A stretch of 64,000 nt of DNA from the NCBI RefSeq assembly GCF_000429625.1, contig NZ_AUCF01000021.1, positions 1 through 64,000 on the forward strand, in the 5' to 3' direction. Under the pieces are notes generated by a model. The model was not told the origin of the DNA. It worked only from the letters and a program-made list of their open reading frames with translations, and did not search any database. Positions 36,880 to 45,883 of this stretch are shown here, piece by piece. The position numbers were made by a program, and so were the translations under genes. Positions within the stretch are counted from its first letter, which is position 1; every line of letters starts with the position of its first letter. Source of the stretch: Azospirillum halopraeferens DSM 3675 (GTDB lineage: Bacteria > Pseudomonadota > Alphaproteobacteria > Azospirillales > Azospirillaceae).

Positions 36880-37542
36880 ATGCCTGAAGTGATGATAAAC
36901 GGCCCGGCCGGTCGCCTTGAGGGGCGCTACGCCCATGGCAAGACGCCCAACGCTCCGGTGGCCCTGATGCTGCATCCGCACCCGCAGCACGGCGGCACCA
37001 TGAGCAATAAGGTCGTCTATACGCTCTTCCAGACCTTCGTGAAGCGCGGCCACTCGGTGCTGCGCTTCAATTTCCGCGGCGTCGGGCGCAGCCAGGGCTC
37101 CTTCGACAAGGGGGAGGGGGAATTGGCCGATGCCGCCGCCGCCCTGGACTGGCTGCAGACCTACAACCCCAACGCCTCGCTGTGCTGGATCGCCGGCGTG
37201 TCCTTCGGGGCATGGATCGGCATGCAGCTTCTGATGCGCCGGCCGGAGATCGACGGCTTCGTCACCGTGTCGCCGCCGGTCAACCGCTTCGACTTCTCCT
37301 TTCTGGCCCCGTGCCCGTCGTCGGGCCTGATCGTCCACGGCGACCGCGACGAGATGGTGCCGGGGGCGGCGGTGCAGAAGCTGGTGACCAAGCTGTCCAC
37401 CCAGCGCGACATCCGCATCGACCACCGTACGGTCCCCGGTGCCGGCCACTATTTCGTCAACCGCACCGACGAGCTGGCGCGGGAGGTGGACGACTATCTC
37501 GACCGCGCGCTGGGCAACCCGCTGGCGGCCGTTGCGGAGTAG
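36880..37542 (+). CDS. Alpha/beta hydrolase
   Basis: A 220-residue hydrolase of the short dienelactone-hydrolase-like group. HPHPQHGGTMSNKVV contains the oxyanion region, FRGVGRSQG is conserved in the group, GVSFGAWIG carries the nucleophile Ser, HGDRDEMVP the Asp and GAGHYFVN the His, so the triad is intact. There is no signal peptide. It is divergent from cysE and ends 4 bases from the nifQ stop on the other strand. The substrate is unknown. Confidence 0.87.
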   Translation: MPEVMINGPAGRLEGRYAHGKTPNAPVALMLHPHPQHGGTMSNKVVYTLFQTFVKRGHSVLRFNFRGVGRSQGSFDKGEGELADAAAALDWLQTYNPNASLCWIAGVSFGAWIGMQLLMRRPEIDGFVTVSPPVNRFDFSFLAPCPSSGLIVHGDRDEMVPGAAVQKLVTKLSTQRDIRIDHRTVPGAGHYFVNRTDELAREVDDYLDRALGNPLAAVAE

Positions 37543-37546
37543 GCGC

Positions 37547-38095
37547 TCAGGTCGCGAAGCACTCCGCACGGTCATCGCATTGCTCGCAGTTGGGTGACTT
37601 GCACAGCAGGAACCCTTCGCGGGCGCAGAGCTGGCGGTAGAAGAACTTCTTCCACTTCATGTCGGCGGCGTTGGCCGCCACCAGGGCCGGGAAGTGGCGG
37701 CGGAACATGGCGTTCAGCTCCCCCCGGTTGGCGAATCCCATGTCCTGCCACAGGTGCTGGCCACCCATGCTGCGCCGCGCCACGATGGCGGCCAGCCACT
37801 CCTCCTCTTCCCCCGCGCCGGCCCGGTGTTCCAGCACCAGGGCGCGCAGGTCGGTCTCCTCAAGTTCATCCTCCCCCGGTCCGGCGTCGGCGGGGAGGGC
37901 GGCCACGGTGGCGGCGAAGGCCGGTGCGTGTCGGTCCACCAGGCGGGCCAGGGCACTGCGGCTCAGCCCCAGGGCGCGGGACAGCGGCTGCCCGGTCTCG
38001 GCGGCGGCGTGGGCGACGATGCGCGTGAACAGCAGCGAATCCGGGACGGCCGCGGATTCAGGCGCGGCGGGAGCGGGGGCGGCGGGATCGGGCAT
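37547..38095 (-). CDS. nifQ: NifQ, molybdenum donor for FeMo-cofactor synthesis
   Basis: A 182-residue protein with the NifQ C-terminus: MKWKKFFYRQLCAREGF followed by LCKSPNCEQCDDRAEC, the C-x4-C-x2-C-x5-C motif that holds the Mo-Fe-S cluster. The N-terminal half is helical and includes ELNAMFRRHFPAL. NifQ passes molybdenum to NifEN. The start at 38095 (MPDPAAPAP) has GGAAG 7 bases upstream. A ModE-type regulator lies 60 bases upstream on the same strand, so the pair may be cotranscribed. With nifA at 3 kb this supports a nitrogen-fixing host. Confidence 0.93.
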   Translation of the reverse strand: MPDPAAPAPAAPESAAVPDSLLFTRIVAHAAAETGQPLSRALGLSRSALARLVDRHAPAFAATVAALPADAGPGEDELEETDLRALVLEHRAGAGEEEEWLAAIVARRSMGGQHLWQDMGFANRGELNAMFRRHFPALVAANAADMKWKKFFYRQLCAREGFLLCKSPNCEQCDDRAECFAT

Positions 38096-38155
38096 GGCGG
38101 CGGTCTTCCGCAGTGCAGCACACCATGCCATTTGGCCCGGGTCTTCAGGGATTTT

Positions 38156-38548
38156 TCAAGGGTCGTCTCCGGATCCGCGGGCGGAGTCGGGCAGCGTCAT
38201 GGGGTCCAGCCATTCCAGATGGGGACGCGCCGCCTCTTCGGCCGCGCGCTCCATGGCGCGGTAGCGCTCCACCAGTTGCGCGCCCAGCGCCGTCAGTTCG
38301 GCACCGCCCCCGGTGCGCCCGCCGGCGCTGGCGCGGACCACCGGCTCGCGGAACACCCGGTGCATGGTGTCGATGAGCTGCCAGGCCCGGCGGAACGGCA
38401 TGTCCAGCGTGCGCGCCGCCGCGGAGATGGAACCGGTGCTGCGCACCGCCTCCAGCAGGCGGATCTTGCCCGGTCCCACTGAGCCCCCTGCGTACAGGAT
38501 TCTCAACCGCAGCTTGCCGTGCCCATGCTCCCCGGTGTCACCCTCCAT
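38156..38548 (-). CDS. ModE-type winged helix regulator without molybdate domain
   Basis: A 130-residue protein matching only the N-terminal DNA-binding part of ModE: ILYAGGSVGPGKIRLLEAV, SISAAARTLDMPFRRAWQLID and the GGGAELTALGAQLVERYR wing. The two Mop (molybdate-binding) domains are absent, so by itself it should not sense molybdate the usual way. The start MEGDTGEHGHG at 38548 has AAGGAG 6 bases upstream. Its position next to nifQ suggests control of molybdenum or nif genes, but this is inferred. Confidence 0.83.
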   Translation of the reverse strand: MEGDTGEHGHGKLRLRILYAGGSVGPGKIRLLEAVRSTGSISAAARTLDMPFRRAWQLIDTMHRVFREPVVRASAGGRTGGGAELTALGAQLVERYRAMERAAEEAARPHLEWLDPMTLPDSARGSGDDP

Positions 38549-38759
38549 GCTCCGCTCCTTCGCCGGTAAATCCATACGTTATCGATGGTTGGGCATGTCG
38601 CGGGCAAGGGCAAGGGGGGTGGCTGCATGGCAGGGGCCGATCAACCCCGCCGCGCCCATTTGCGCGTTGATGTGGCGGCGTTTCCGGTCCACGATCAACG
38701 GGATTTCGAGGCGAATTGGCGCGATGCGCCGTGACCTCGCAGACCGTGGAAGGTGGACG

Positions 38760-40022
38760 ATGTCTGAGGCAGCCGTAGGGCATGTCCTGCTGGCTCGGCT
38801 CGCCGCCCTGCGCGACCGGCCGGAGGAGCTGGCGGGTCTGCTGGCCGATCTGCGGTCGGTGGAGCACGGGAACGATCCGCGATTCGCCCTGACCCTCGAC
38901 CATTATCTGGAAAGCTGGCTGGGCGACCGCCCGCGCGAGGTGTTCCGGCTGCCCGGTCCGCGTGTCCTGATCCTCGCCCCCGCCGCCGCCGCGCCGCTGC
39001 TGGCCGGCGGGGCGGGCGCGCTGGCCCGGCTGCTGCGCAGCCACGGCTTCGGCGCCATGGGTGTCGCCGCCTACGACCTTCCCCGCGACCTGGAGCGGAT
39101 GATCGCCGACCTGGTGCCGCCCGCGGCGATCGACCGCCTGCGGGTGGCCGCCGCGGCCGAGCGGGTGCCCACCGCCGCCCTCGATCAGGTGCTGGCGGTC
39201 GAGCGGGTGCTGCACGGCGCCGATCTGGCAAGCCTGCTGCGTGAGGAAACCCTGTGGGCTTTCGGTCCCGACGGCCCGCAGCCCCGGCTGACCGAACTGG
39301 CGGTGTCCCTGGACGAGCTGGAGGGGCGGCTGGAGCTGTCGCTGCGCCGCGACGCCTGGCTGCGCCACGAGGTGGCCTCGCTGCTCGACCGCGGCGTGCT
39401 GCGCCACGTCGCGCGCGACCGCAGCCGGGGGACCGAGGACTACGCCTTCGACCTGCACACCGCCACCGTGCTGGACGACGGCTTCGCCGCCCTGGCCCGC
39501 GCCGTACCGGTGGAGCGGCGGCGCCGGCTGACGGCGGAACTGGCGGCCTGGGAACTCGGCCTTTCGGCCGATCGTTTCGCCGCCGCCGCCGCCCGCCTGG
39601 CCGACCTGGGGCTGGCGGTGGCGATCGACCATGTGCCGCTGGCGGCGCTGGCGACGCTGGATTCCGGCGGGGTCGAGCCCGCCTACGTCAAGGTTCTGGC
39701 CGATGGTGCTCCGGCGGGGGAGGTGCCGGCGCTGCTGCGCGCCGGCGTGGAGCGGTTCGGCGCGCAGCGTCTGGCGGTCTGGCGGTGCGAAACACCCGCC
39801 CTGCTGGAGGCCGGGCGCGCCGCCGGGGTGTGCCTGTTCCAGGGGACGGCGGCCGACGCCGCGGCGCGGGAGGAGGCGCGGACCGAGGCCGAATCGCCGC
39901 CGCATCGAAGCCGCCCGGCGGACGGCGCTCCAAGGGAGGAGGGTGGTGCCGAGGGTGGCGCGGAGGGCGAACCGCCGCCGCGCCCGGGCTTCCTGGCGCG
40001 CCTGTTCGGGCGTCTGCGCTGA
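38760..40022 (+). CDS. Degenerate EAL-like protein preceding mot genes
   Basis: A 420-residue protein with no clear named match. The region about 220-375 follows the outline of an EAL domain with its active residues gone: AAWELGLS where ExTE would be, LAVAIDHVPLAAL for the DDFG strand, EPAYVKVLADG for the IK strand, and GVCLFQG at the end. The C-terminal 50 residues are acidic and Gly/Pro-rich, ending in a basic RPGFLARLFGRLR. GGAAGGTGG precedes the ATG at 38760. It lies 20 bases upstream of motA on the same strand, so a c-di-GMP-linked role in motility is plausible. The EAL link is my inference. Confidence 0.5.
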   Translation: MSEAAVGHVLLARLAALRDRPEELAGLLADLRSVEHGNDPRFALTLDHYLESWLGDRPREVFRLPGPRVLILAPAAAAPLLAGGAGALARLLRSHGFGAMGVAAYDLPRDLERMIADLVPPAAIDRLRVAAAAERVPTAALDQVLAVERVLHGADLASLLREETLWAFGPDGPQPRLTELAVSLDELEGRLELSLRRDAWLRHEVASLLDRGVLRHVARDRSRGTEDYAFDLHTATVLDDGFAALARAVPVERRRRLTAELAAWELGLSADRFAAAAARLADLGLAVAIDHVPLAALATLDSGGVEPAYVKVLADGAPAGEVPALLRAGVERFGAQRLAVWRCETPALLEAGRAAGVCLFQGTAADAAAREEARTEAESPPHRSRPADGAPREEGGAEGGAEGEPPPRPGFLARLFGRLR

Positions 40023-40042
40023 GCGGCGGAGGGGGGTGATCC

Positions 40043-40837
40043 ATGCCCGATCGGCCGAACGGCAAGGGGATCATGACCTCGACGGTGCTCGGCATGGCCG
40101 GGGCCATGGGCTTCCTCGGCTACATCGGCATGGGCGAGGGGATGGCGGTGCTGTGGAACCCGCCCAGCCTCGGAATCGTGCTGGGCGGCATCCTGGTGGC
40201 GGCGCTGGTCGCCTTCCGCACCTCCGAGCTGGCGGCGGCGCTGGTTTCCGTGATGACCATCTTCCGCGAGGAGGAGGACATCCGCCCCGACATCGCCGAA
40301 CTGGTGGAGGTCGCCCGCCTGCTGCAGCGCAACCAGATCCATGAGGCGGAGGAGCGGGCGGGGCGCGTGCGCAGCCCCTTTCTGCGCCTGGGGCTGCAGC
40401 TCATCGCCGACGCCGCCCCGGTGAACGACATCCTGCATGTCATGACCTGGCGCATCCAGAAGATGACGGAACAGGAGGCGGCGCAGGCCCGGCTGTTCCG
40501 CACCCTGGCCGCCCTGTCCCCGGCGTTCGGCCTGCTGGGCACGCTGGTGGGGCTGGTGGGAATGATGCAGCACCTGGGTGCGGCCACGGTGGAGCAGATC
40601 GGCATGAACATGGCGGTGGCGCTGACCACGACGCTGTACGGCGTGGTGCTGGCCAACATCGTCTTCAAGCCCATCGCCATCAAGCTGGAGCAACGCACGG
40701 CGCGCCGGGCCGCGGCGCTGAACGTGCTGCTGGAAGGGGTGCTGCTGGTGCGCCTGGGCCGCTCGCCGACCATCGTGGCCGAGGCGCTGGCCGAGTTCGT
40801 GCGCGAACGCCGGGACGAACTCCATGGCGCCGCGTGA
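40043..40837 (+). CDS. motA: MotA/TolQ/ExbB-type proton channel (flagellar stator MotA-like)
   Basis: A 264-residue membrane protein with about four helices: MGFLGYIGMGEGMAVLW and SLGIVLGGILVAALVAF at the N-terminus, LSPAFGLLGTLVGLVGMM and MAVALTTTLYGVVLANIVFKPI later, the MotA layout. A cytoplasmic loop of about 90 residues between them carries the charged rotor-facing region. It is followed by a MotB-type gene that overlaps it by 14 bases, so the two make a stator pair in the inner membrane. It may be a secondary stator, as no other flagellar genes are in view. Confidence 0.87.
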   Translation: MPDRPNGKGIMTSTVLGMAGAMGFLGYIGMGEGMAVLWNPPSLGIVLGGILVAALVAFRTSELAAALVSVMTIFREEEDIRPDIAELVEVARLLQRNQIHEAEERAGRVRSPFLRLGLQLIADAAPVNDILHVMTWRIQKMTEQEAAQARLFRTLAALSPAFGLLGTLVGLVGMMQHLGAATVEQIGMNMAVALTTTLYGVVLANIVFKPIAIKLEQRTARRAAALNVLLEGVLLVRLGRSPTIVAEALAEFVRERRDELHGAA

Positions 40838-41699
40838 TCACGGCCCCGGTGGCGGCCCGGGAGGCGGCCCCGGTGGCGGCCCGCCCCGTCGCGAACCGGA
40901 ACGGCCGCCGGAGCCGGCGGTCCCGCCCTGGATGACCGTGCGCAGCAACGGTTCCGGCACGCCGCCGGACGAGGACGAGCTGTGGCTGGTCACCTACAGC
41001 GACCTGGTGACCCTGCTGTTCGCGGTGTTCGTCATGCTGCTGGCCCTGGCCACGGTGAAGGACCTGACCCCTGATGCGCCGCTGCCGCCCGAACAGCCGC
41101 TGGTCACCGTCCCCGAACCGGTCGAGGCCGACGACCGGGTGCGCAGCCTGACCCCCGCCACTCCCGTGCCGCCCGCACCGCCCGGGGAACCGCTCCGGGA
41201 GCCGGCCCCCGACGGCCCCCGCCTGCGCGAGGACGAGGTGGCGGCCAGCGCGCCGGAGCCGCTGGCCGACCGCTGGCGGCGGCGGCTGGAACAGGCAGGC
41301 ATGCCCGCGGGCGTCGCGGTGACGGTGCAGCACAACCGCGTCGGCATCGTCATCGGCGACGCCATCCTGTTCGCGCCGGGGCAGGCCGACCTGTCCCCGT
41401 CCGGCCGCGACCTGCTGGCGCGCCTGGCCCCGGTGCTGGCGGCCACGCCGGGCGAGGTGGTGGTGGAAGGGCACACCGACGCCATTCCCATCGCCACCCC
41501 GCGCTTTCCTTCGAACTGGGAACTGTCGGCGGCGCGCGCCGCCGCGGTGGTGCGTCTGCTGGAGGGGCTGGGCCTGCCGCCGCACCGCCTGTCGGCGGTT
41601 GGCTACGCCGACACCCGCCCGCTGGTCCCCGAGACCGACGCCGAAAGCCGGGCGCGCAACCGGCGCGTCACCCTGTCGCTGCGCGCCGAGGGACCCTGA
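40824..41699 (+). CDS. motB: MotB-type stator protein with OmpA domain
   Basis: A 291-residue protein. A Gly/Pro-rich N-terminus with GPGGG repeats is followed by LVTYSDLVTLLFAVFVMLLAL, the single membrane helix with the proton-carrying Asp (TYSD). A Pro-rich periplasmic linker follows, then an OmpA/MotB peptidoglycan-binding domain (about 160-288) with VEGHTDAIPIATPRFPSNWELSAARA and NRRVTLSL. The gene starts inside the end of motA, indicating coupling. Confidence 0.88.
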   Translation: MAPRDHGPGGGPGGGPGGGPPRREPERPPEPAVPPWMTVRSNGSGTPPDEDELWLVTYSDLVTLLFAVFVMLLALATVKDLTPDAPLPPEQPLVTVPEPVEADDRVRSLTPATPVPPAPPGEPLREPAPDGPRLREDEVAASAPEPLADRWRRRLEQAGMPAGVAVTVQHNRVGIVIGDAILFAPGQADLSPSGRDLLARLAPVLAATPGEVVVEGHTDAIPIATPRFPSNWELSAARAAAVVRLLEGLGLPPHRLSAVGYADTRPLVPETDAESRARNRRVTLSLRAEGP

Positions 41700-41714
41700 C
41701 GGTATGACCCGATC

Positions 41715-41735
41715 GATCAATGCAAAGCATTGATC
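41715..41735. repeat. Perfect hairpin between motB and a convergent gene
   Basis: GATCAATGC and GCATTGATC form a perfect 9-base stem around AAA, 15 bases after the motB stop. It has no T tract, so it may act with the following inverted repeat as part of a bidirectional stop signal. Confidence 0.6.
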
Positions 41736-41746
41736 TGTCGGGTTTC

Positions 41747-41785
41747 ACGGCCGGAAACCAATGGAACGGATCGTTTTCCGGCCGT
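41747..41785. terminator. Probable bidirectional terminator
   Basis: ACGGCCGGAAA at 41747-41757 and TTTCCGGCCGT at 41775-41785 form an 11-base perfect stem between convergent motB and the CoxG-like gene. The A and T runs inside the stem could give U-rich ends on either strand. Confidence 0.6.
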
Positions 41786-41786
41786 T

Positions 41787-42269
41787 TCAGGGGGCGTTGC
41801 GGTCCCCGTGCTCCCCGACCCACTCGAAGGCGGCCACCGCCTCGGTGAAGCGGGCGAAGAAGCGGTCGGCGTAGCCGGTGGCGCTGGAGCGCACCAGGCG
41901 CCCGGCCAGCGCCGCGATCCGGCCGCCCAGGTCGGCGGTGGCGGTGTAGGTGACGCGGGTGTGGCCGTCGCCGACCTCTTCCAGGCGCATGCGGGCGACG
42001 GCGCGCACCATGCCGGCCAGGCCGCCGCGGCCCTCGCCGACCAGGGTGTAGACGTGGGGCGGATCGATGGGATCGACGGTCAGGCGGCTGTCGAAGCCGA
42101 CCTTCAGGGGGCCGATGCGGGCGATCACGCGGGCGGCGTACTCGGTCTGCGACAGGCGGGTCACATGCTCGCACACGGGCACGCAGAACTTCAGCACGCC
42201 GGGGTCGCACAGGGCGGCGAAGACCCGGTGGCGGTCCGCGGGGATGTGATAGCTGCCCGTCAGTTCCAT
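41787..42269 (-). CDS. CoxG-like SRPBCC domain protein
   Basis: A 160-residue protein starting MELTGSYHIPADRHRVFAAL and continuing DPGVLKFCVPVCEHV, the pattern of carbon monoxide dehydrogenase subunit G (CoxG). This is an SRPBCC fold that binds hydrophobic ligands or anchors CO dehydrogenase to the membrane. No coxMSL genes are nearby, so the role here is unknown. An ATG at 42290 would add 7 residues; the family start favours 42269. Confidence 0.82.
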   Translation of the reverse strand: MELTGSYHIPADRHRVFAALCDPGVLKFCVPVCEHVTRLSQTEYAARVIARIGPLKVGFDSRLTVDPIDPPHVYTLVGEGRGGLAGMVRAVARMRLEEVGDGHTRVTYTATADLGGRIAALAGRLVRSSATGYADRFFARFTEAVAAFEWVGEHGDRNAP

Positions 42270-42436
42270 ACCCTCTCCGCTGCCTGCCATCGCGCCCTTC
42301 TCCCTGTCGACGGTCCCGGCCGGCGAACGGCGCGTCGCCGGCCTGCGGGTGAAAATGATGCTTGAGCTTGCCGCCCGGTAGGGCTAAGGCCCCACACGCT
42401 GTCGATTGGTTCACTCAACAGGGATACCGACTTCGC

Positions 42437-43204
42437 ATGGCGATGATCGTGATCGAAAGCCTGGTGAAACGCTTCGGCGCCTTTACCGCCGTCGACGACG
42501 TCAGTTTCGCGGTCGAACGCGGGACGGTCCTGGGGTTCCTCGGCCCGAACGGCGCCGGCAAGTCCACCACCATGAAGATGCTGACGGGGTTCCTGGCGCC
42601 CACCGCCGGCCGGGTGCGGGTCTGCGGCTTCGACGTGGAGACCCGGCCGCTGGAGGCGCGGCGGCGAATCGGCTACCTGCCGGAGGGGGCGCCCACCTAT
42701 CCGGACATGACTCCCGCGGGATTCCTCGGCTTCGCCGCCGCGGCGCGCGGCCTGCGCGGTGCGGCCGCCCGCACCGCCATCGACCGTGCGGTGGATCTGG
42801 TGGAGCTGAAGCCGGTCCTGCACCAGCCCATCGAGACCCTGTCCAAGGGATTCAAGCGGCGGGTCGGGCTGGCGCAGGCCATCCTGCACGACCCCGACGT
42901 GCTGGTGCTGGACGAACCGACGGACGGCCTGGACCCCAACCAGAAGCACCAGGTGCGGGCGCTGATCCGCTCCATGGCGACTGAAAAGGCCATCGTCATT
43001 TCCACCCACATCCTGGAGGAGGTCGAAGCGGTGTGCACCAGGGCCATCGTCATCGGCCACGGCCGCATCCTCGCCGACGGGGAGCCCACCGGCCACGGCT
43101 GGCGGCTGGGCCCGCACATGGCGGCCCCCGGTCGGCTCGACGACGTGTTCCGCAGCATCACTCTGGGGGCCGGCGCGCCGGCGCGGGAGGTGCTGCCATG
43201 CTGA
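42437..43204 (+). CDS. ABC transporter ATP-binding protein, GldA-like
   Basis: A 255-residue ATPase with Walker A GPNGAGKSTTMKML, signature LSKGFKRRVGLAQA and Walker B VLVLDEPTDGLDPNQ, followed by the H-loop STHILEEVEAVC. It resembles GldA, the ATPase of a gliding-type exporter, and the DrrA group. The permease gene starts within its last codons (ATG at 43198 overlapping TGA at 43204). First of four genes in one operon. A second ATG at 42443 is possible. Confidence 0.92.
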   Translation: MAMIVIESLVKRFGAFTAVDDVSFAVERGTVLGFLGPNGAGKSTTMKMLTGFLAPTAGRVRVCGFDVETRPLEARRRIGYLPEGAPTYPDMTPAGFLGFAAAARGLRGAAARTAIDRAVDLVELKPVLHQPIETLSKGFKRRVGLAQAILHDPDVLVLDEPTDGLDPNQKHQVRALIRSMATEKAIVISTHILEEVEAVCTRAIVIGHGRILADGEPTGHGWRLGPHMAAPGRLDDVFRSITLGAGAPAREVLPC

Positions 43205-43935
43205 CCGGTGCGGGCCCCGTCTTCCGCCGCGAACTGGCGGGCTATTTCGCCACCCCCGTGGCCTATGTCTTCATCGTCGGCTTCCTGCTGCTGGCCGGCA
43301 TCCTCACCTTCTACGTCGGCAACCTGTTCGAGCGCGGGCAGGCCGACCTGAAGCCCTTCTTCGCCTTCCACCCCTGGCTCTACATCGTGCTGATGCCCGC
43401 CGTGGCCATGCGGCTGTGGGCGGAGGAGCGGCGGTCGGGCACCATCGAGCTGCTGCTGACCCTGCCCGTGCAGGTGGCCGGCGTGGTGGTCGGCAAGTTC
43501 CTGGCCGCCTGGGCCTTCACGGCGGCGGCCCTGGGGCTGACCTTCCCCGTGTGGATCACCGTCAACGTGCTGGGCGATCCCGACAACGGCGTGGTGCTGG
43601 CCGGCTACATCGGCAGCCTGCTGATGGCCGGCGGCTATCTGGCCATCTGCGCCTGCCTGTCGTCGCTGACCCGCAACCAGGTGGTCGCCTTCGTCGTCGG
43701 CGTGGTGGCGTGCCTGCTGTTCACGGTGGCGGGCAGCCCCATCGTGCTGGACGCGGTGTCCGGCTGGGCGCCGTCAGCGCTGGTGGACGCGGTGGCGTCC
43801 TTCAGCTTCCTCAGCCGATTCGCGGCGATCATGAACGGCGTCATCGACCTGCGCGACGCGGTGTTCTTCGCGTCGCTGATCGCGTTCTGGCTGTTCGCCA
43901 ACGCGGTCGTCGTCGACCTCGGCAAGGCCGGCTGA
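43198..43935 (+). CDS. ABC transporter permease, GldF-like
   Basis: A 245-residue membrane protein with about six helices, starting MLTGAGPVFRRELAGYFATPVAYVF. LWAEERRSGTIELLLTLPV is a hallmark of ABC-2 type permeases of the GldF group. It overlaps the ATPase gene by 7 bases and precedes the GldG-like gene by 15 bases, so the three should form one inner membrane complex. Cargo unknown. Confidence 0.9.
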   Translation: MLTGAGPVFRRELAGYFATPVAYVFIVGFLLLAGILTFYVGNLFERGQADLKPFFAFHPWLYIVLMPAVAMRLWAEERRSGTIELLLTLPVQVAGVVVGKFLAAWAFTAAALGLTFPVWITVNVLGDPDNGVVLAGYIGSLLMAGGYLAICACLSSLTRNQVVAFVVGVVACLLFTVAGSPIVLDAVSGWAPSALVDAVASFSFLSRFAAIMNGVIDLRDAVFFASLIAFWLFANAVVVDLGKAG

Positions 43936-43950
43936 GGGAGGGCGGTAACG

Positions 43951-45867
43951 ATGACCCGCAAGACCGTATCCCTGATCGCCCTGGCGCTGGCCGCCGTGCT
44001 GTTCGTGGCGGTGAACGTGCTGGCCCAGGCAACCCTGCGCAACGCCCGCCTCGACCTGACGGCGGACCGGCTCTACACCCTGTCTCCCGGCACGTTGAAC
44101 GTGCTGGCCGGCGTGCGCGAGCCGGTGACGCTGCGCCTGTACTTCTCCGAGCGCCTGGCCGGCGACGTCCCGGCGCTGCGCACGTACGGACAGCGCGTGC
44201 GCGAGCTGCTGGAGGAGTACGAGGCCCGCTCCGATGGCCGCGTCCGGCTGGAGGTGATCGACCCCGAACCCTATTCCGATGCCGAGGACCGCGCCGTGGA
44301 GGCCGGCATCACCGGCGTGCCCCTGGACCGCGCCGGCGGCCGGCAGGTCTATTTCGGGCTGGTCGGCACCAACACCATCGACGGGCAGGAGGTGATCCCC
44401 TTCTTCCAGCAGGAGCGCGAGGCGTTCCTGGAGTACGACCTGACCCGCCTGGTCCACGCCCTGGCGCAGGCGAAGCGGCCGGTGGTCGGCGTGCTGACCG
44501 CCATGCCGCTGGAGTACGGGCCGGGCGGCATGATGGCGGCCATGCGCGGCGGGGCCCGGCCCTACGCCGTGCTGTCGACGCTGCGCGCCCTGTTCGACGT
44601 GCGCATGCTCCAGCCGGGGGGTGGCGCCATCGACCCGGACATCGACGTGCTGGTGGTGGCGCGGCCGCGCGACCTGTCGCCGCGCACCCTCTACGCCATC
44701 GACCAATTCGTCATGGGCGGCGGCCGGGCCCTGTTCTTCGTCGATCCCTGGGCGGAGAGCGAGGCGGTGGCCGGCCCCGGCGGCATGCCCAACCCCGTGG
44801 CCGATCGGGCGGCGGCGCTGCCGGAGCTGTTCGACGCCTGGGGCATCGCCCTGGAGGCCGGCCGCTTCGTCGCCGACCCGCAGATCGCCATTTCCGTCAG
44901 CACCGGCCGGCGGACGCTGCCCTACGCCGCCTGGCTGGCGGTGGGAGAGGCCGGCCGGGCGCGCGACGACGTGGTGACCGCCGACCTCGGCGTCGTCAAC
45001 CTCGCCTCCGCCGGCAGCCTGGCGCTGAAGGAGGGATCGCGCCTGACCCTGACGCCGCTGCTGACATCGTCGGCTGCCGGCCGGCTGGTGCCGGTGGCGC
45101 AGCTCATGGGCCGGCCGGAGCCGGAGAAGCTGCTGGCCGGCCTGAGCGGCGAGGGCTCCCGCCACGTGCTGGCGGCCCGCCTGTCGGGACCGCTGACCTC
45201 CGCCTTCCCCGACGGCCCGCCGCGCGCCGACGATGGGGAGGAGGGCGAGGCCGGCGATGGGGAGCCCCCGGCACCCCCCGCTCCGCACCGGGCGAGCGCC
45301 GACGGCCCGGCCAACCTGATCGTGGTGGCCGACAGCGACCTGCTGGAGGACCGGTTCTGGGTGGAGGATCAGGCGCTGCTCGGCCAGTCACTGGCCATGC
45401 CCTTTGCCGGCAACGGCGACTTCGTGCTGAACGCGGTGGAGAACCTGGCGGGATCGGCCGACCTGATCGCCCTGCGCGGTCGCGCCGGCTCGCAGCGGCC
45501 CTTCGTCCTGGTGCAGGACCTGCGCCGCGAGGCCAACCGCGAGATGCTCGCCCGCGAGCAGGAGCTGGAGGCCGAACTGCGCGACACCGAAACCCGCATC
45601 GCCGAGCTTCAGGGCAAGGCCAGGGCCGCCGCCGGGCCGCTGCTGTCGGCGGAGGAGCAGGCGGCCATCGACCGCTTCCGCGGCGAGGTCGTGCGCATCC
45701 GCAAGGAGCTGCGGGCGGTGCAGCACAGCCTGAACCGCGACATCGAGCGGCTGTCGGCCACCGTCAAGGCGGTCAACATCGTCGCCGTGCCGCTGGCCGT
45801 GGCGCTGCTGGCGGTGGTCATGGCGGGCTGGCGGGCCCACCGCCGCGCCCGGCTGGTGCGCGAGTAG
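43951..45867 (+). CDS. GldG-like ABC transporter auxiliary protein
   Basis: A 638-residue protein with a membrane helix at each end (SLIALALAAVLFVAVNVLA at the start; NIVAVPLAVALLAVVMAGW near the end) and a large periplasmic part. LDLTADRLYTLSPGTLNVLA and VTLRLYFSERLAGD are typical of the GldG/ABC_transp_aux family. A coiled-coil segment (about 540-600) precedes the last helix. It works with the GldA- and GldF-like proteins encoded just upstream. Confidence 0.9.
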   Translation: MTRKTVSLIALALAAVLFVAVNVLAQATLRNARLDLTADRLYTLSPGTLNVLAGVREPVTLRLYFSERLAGDVPALRTYGQRVRELLEEYEARSDGRVRLEVIDPEPYSDAEDRAVEAGITGVPLDRAGGRQVYFGLVGTNTIDGQEVIPFFQQEREAFLEYDLTRLVHALAQAKRPVVGVLTAMPLEYGPGGMMAAMRGGARPYAVLSTLRALFDVRMLQPGGGAIDPDIDVLVVARPRDLSPRTLYAIDQFVMGGGRALFFVDPWAESEAVAGPGGMPNPVADRAAALPELFDAWGIALEAGRFVADPQIAISVSTGRRTLPYAAWLAVGEAGRARDDVVTADLGVVNLASAGSLALKEGSRLTLTPLLTSSAAGRLVPVAQLMGRPEPEKLLAGLSGEGSRHVLAARLSGPLTSAFPDGPPRADDGEEGEAGDGEPPAPPAPHRASADGPANLIVVADSDLLEDRFWVEDQALLGQSLAMPFAGNGDFVLNAVENLAGSADLIALRGRAGSQRPFVLVQDLRREANREMLAREQELEAELRDTETRIAELQGKARAAAGPLLSAEEQAAIDRFRGEVVRIRKELRAVQHSLNRDIERLSATVKAVNIVAVPLAVALLAVVMAGWRAHRRARLVRE

Positions 45868-45883
45868 GAGCGAGGAGGACGCG

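Noticed and set aside
38096-38155. Sigma-54 type promoter before nifQ (TGGCAT...CTGCAC on the minus strand)
   Set aside because: The GG and GC elements are 11 bases apart instead of 10, and sigma-54 requires exact spacing; no NifA site was found upstream.
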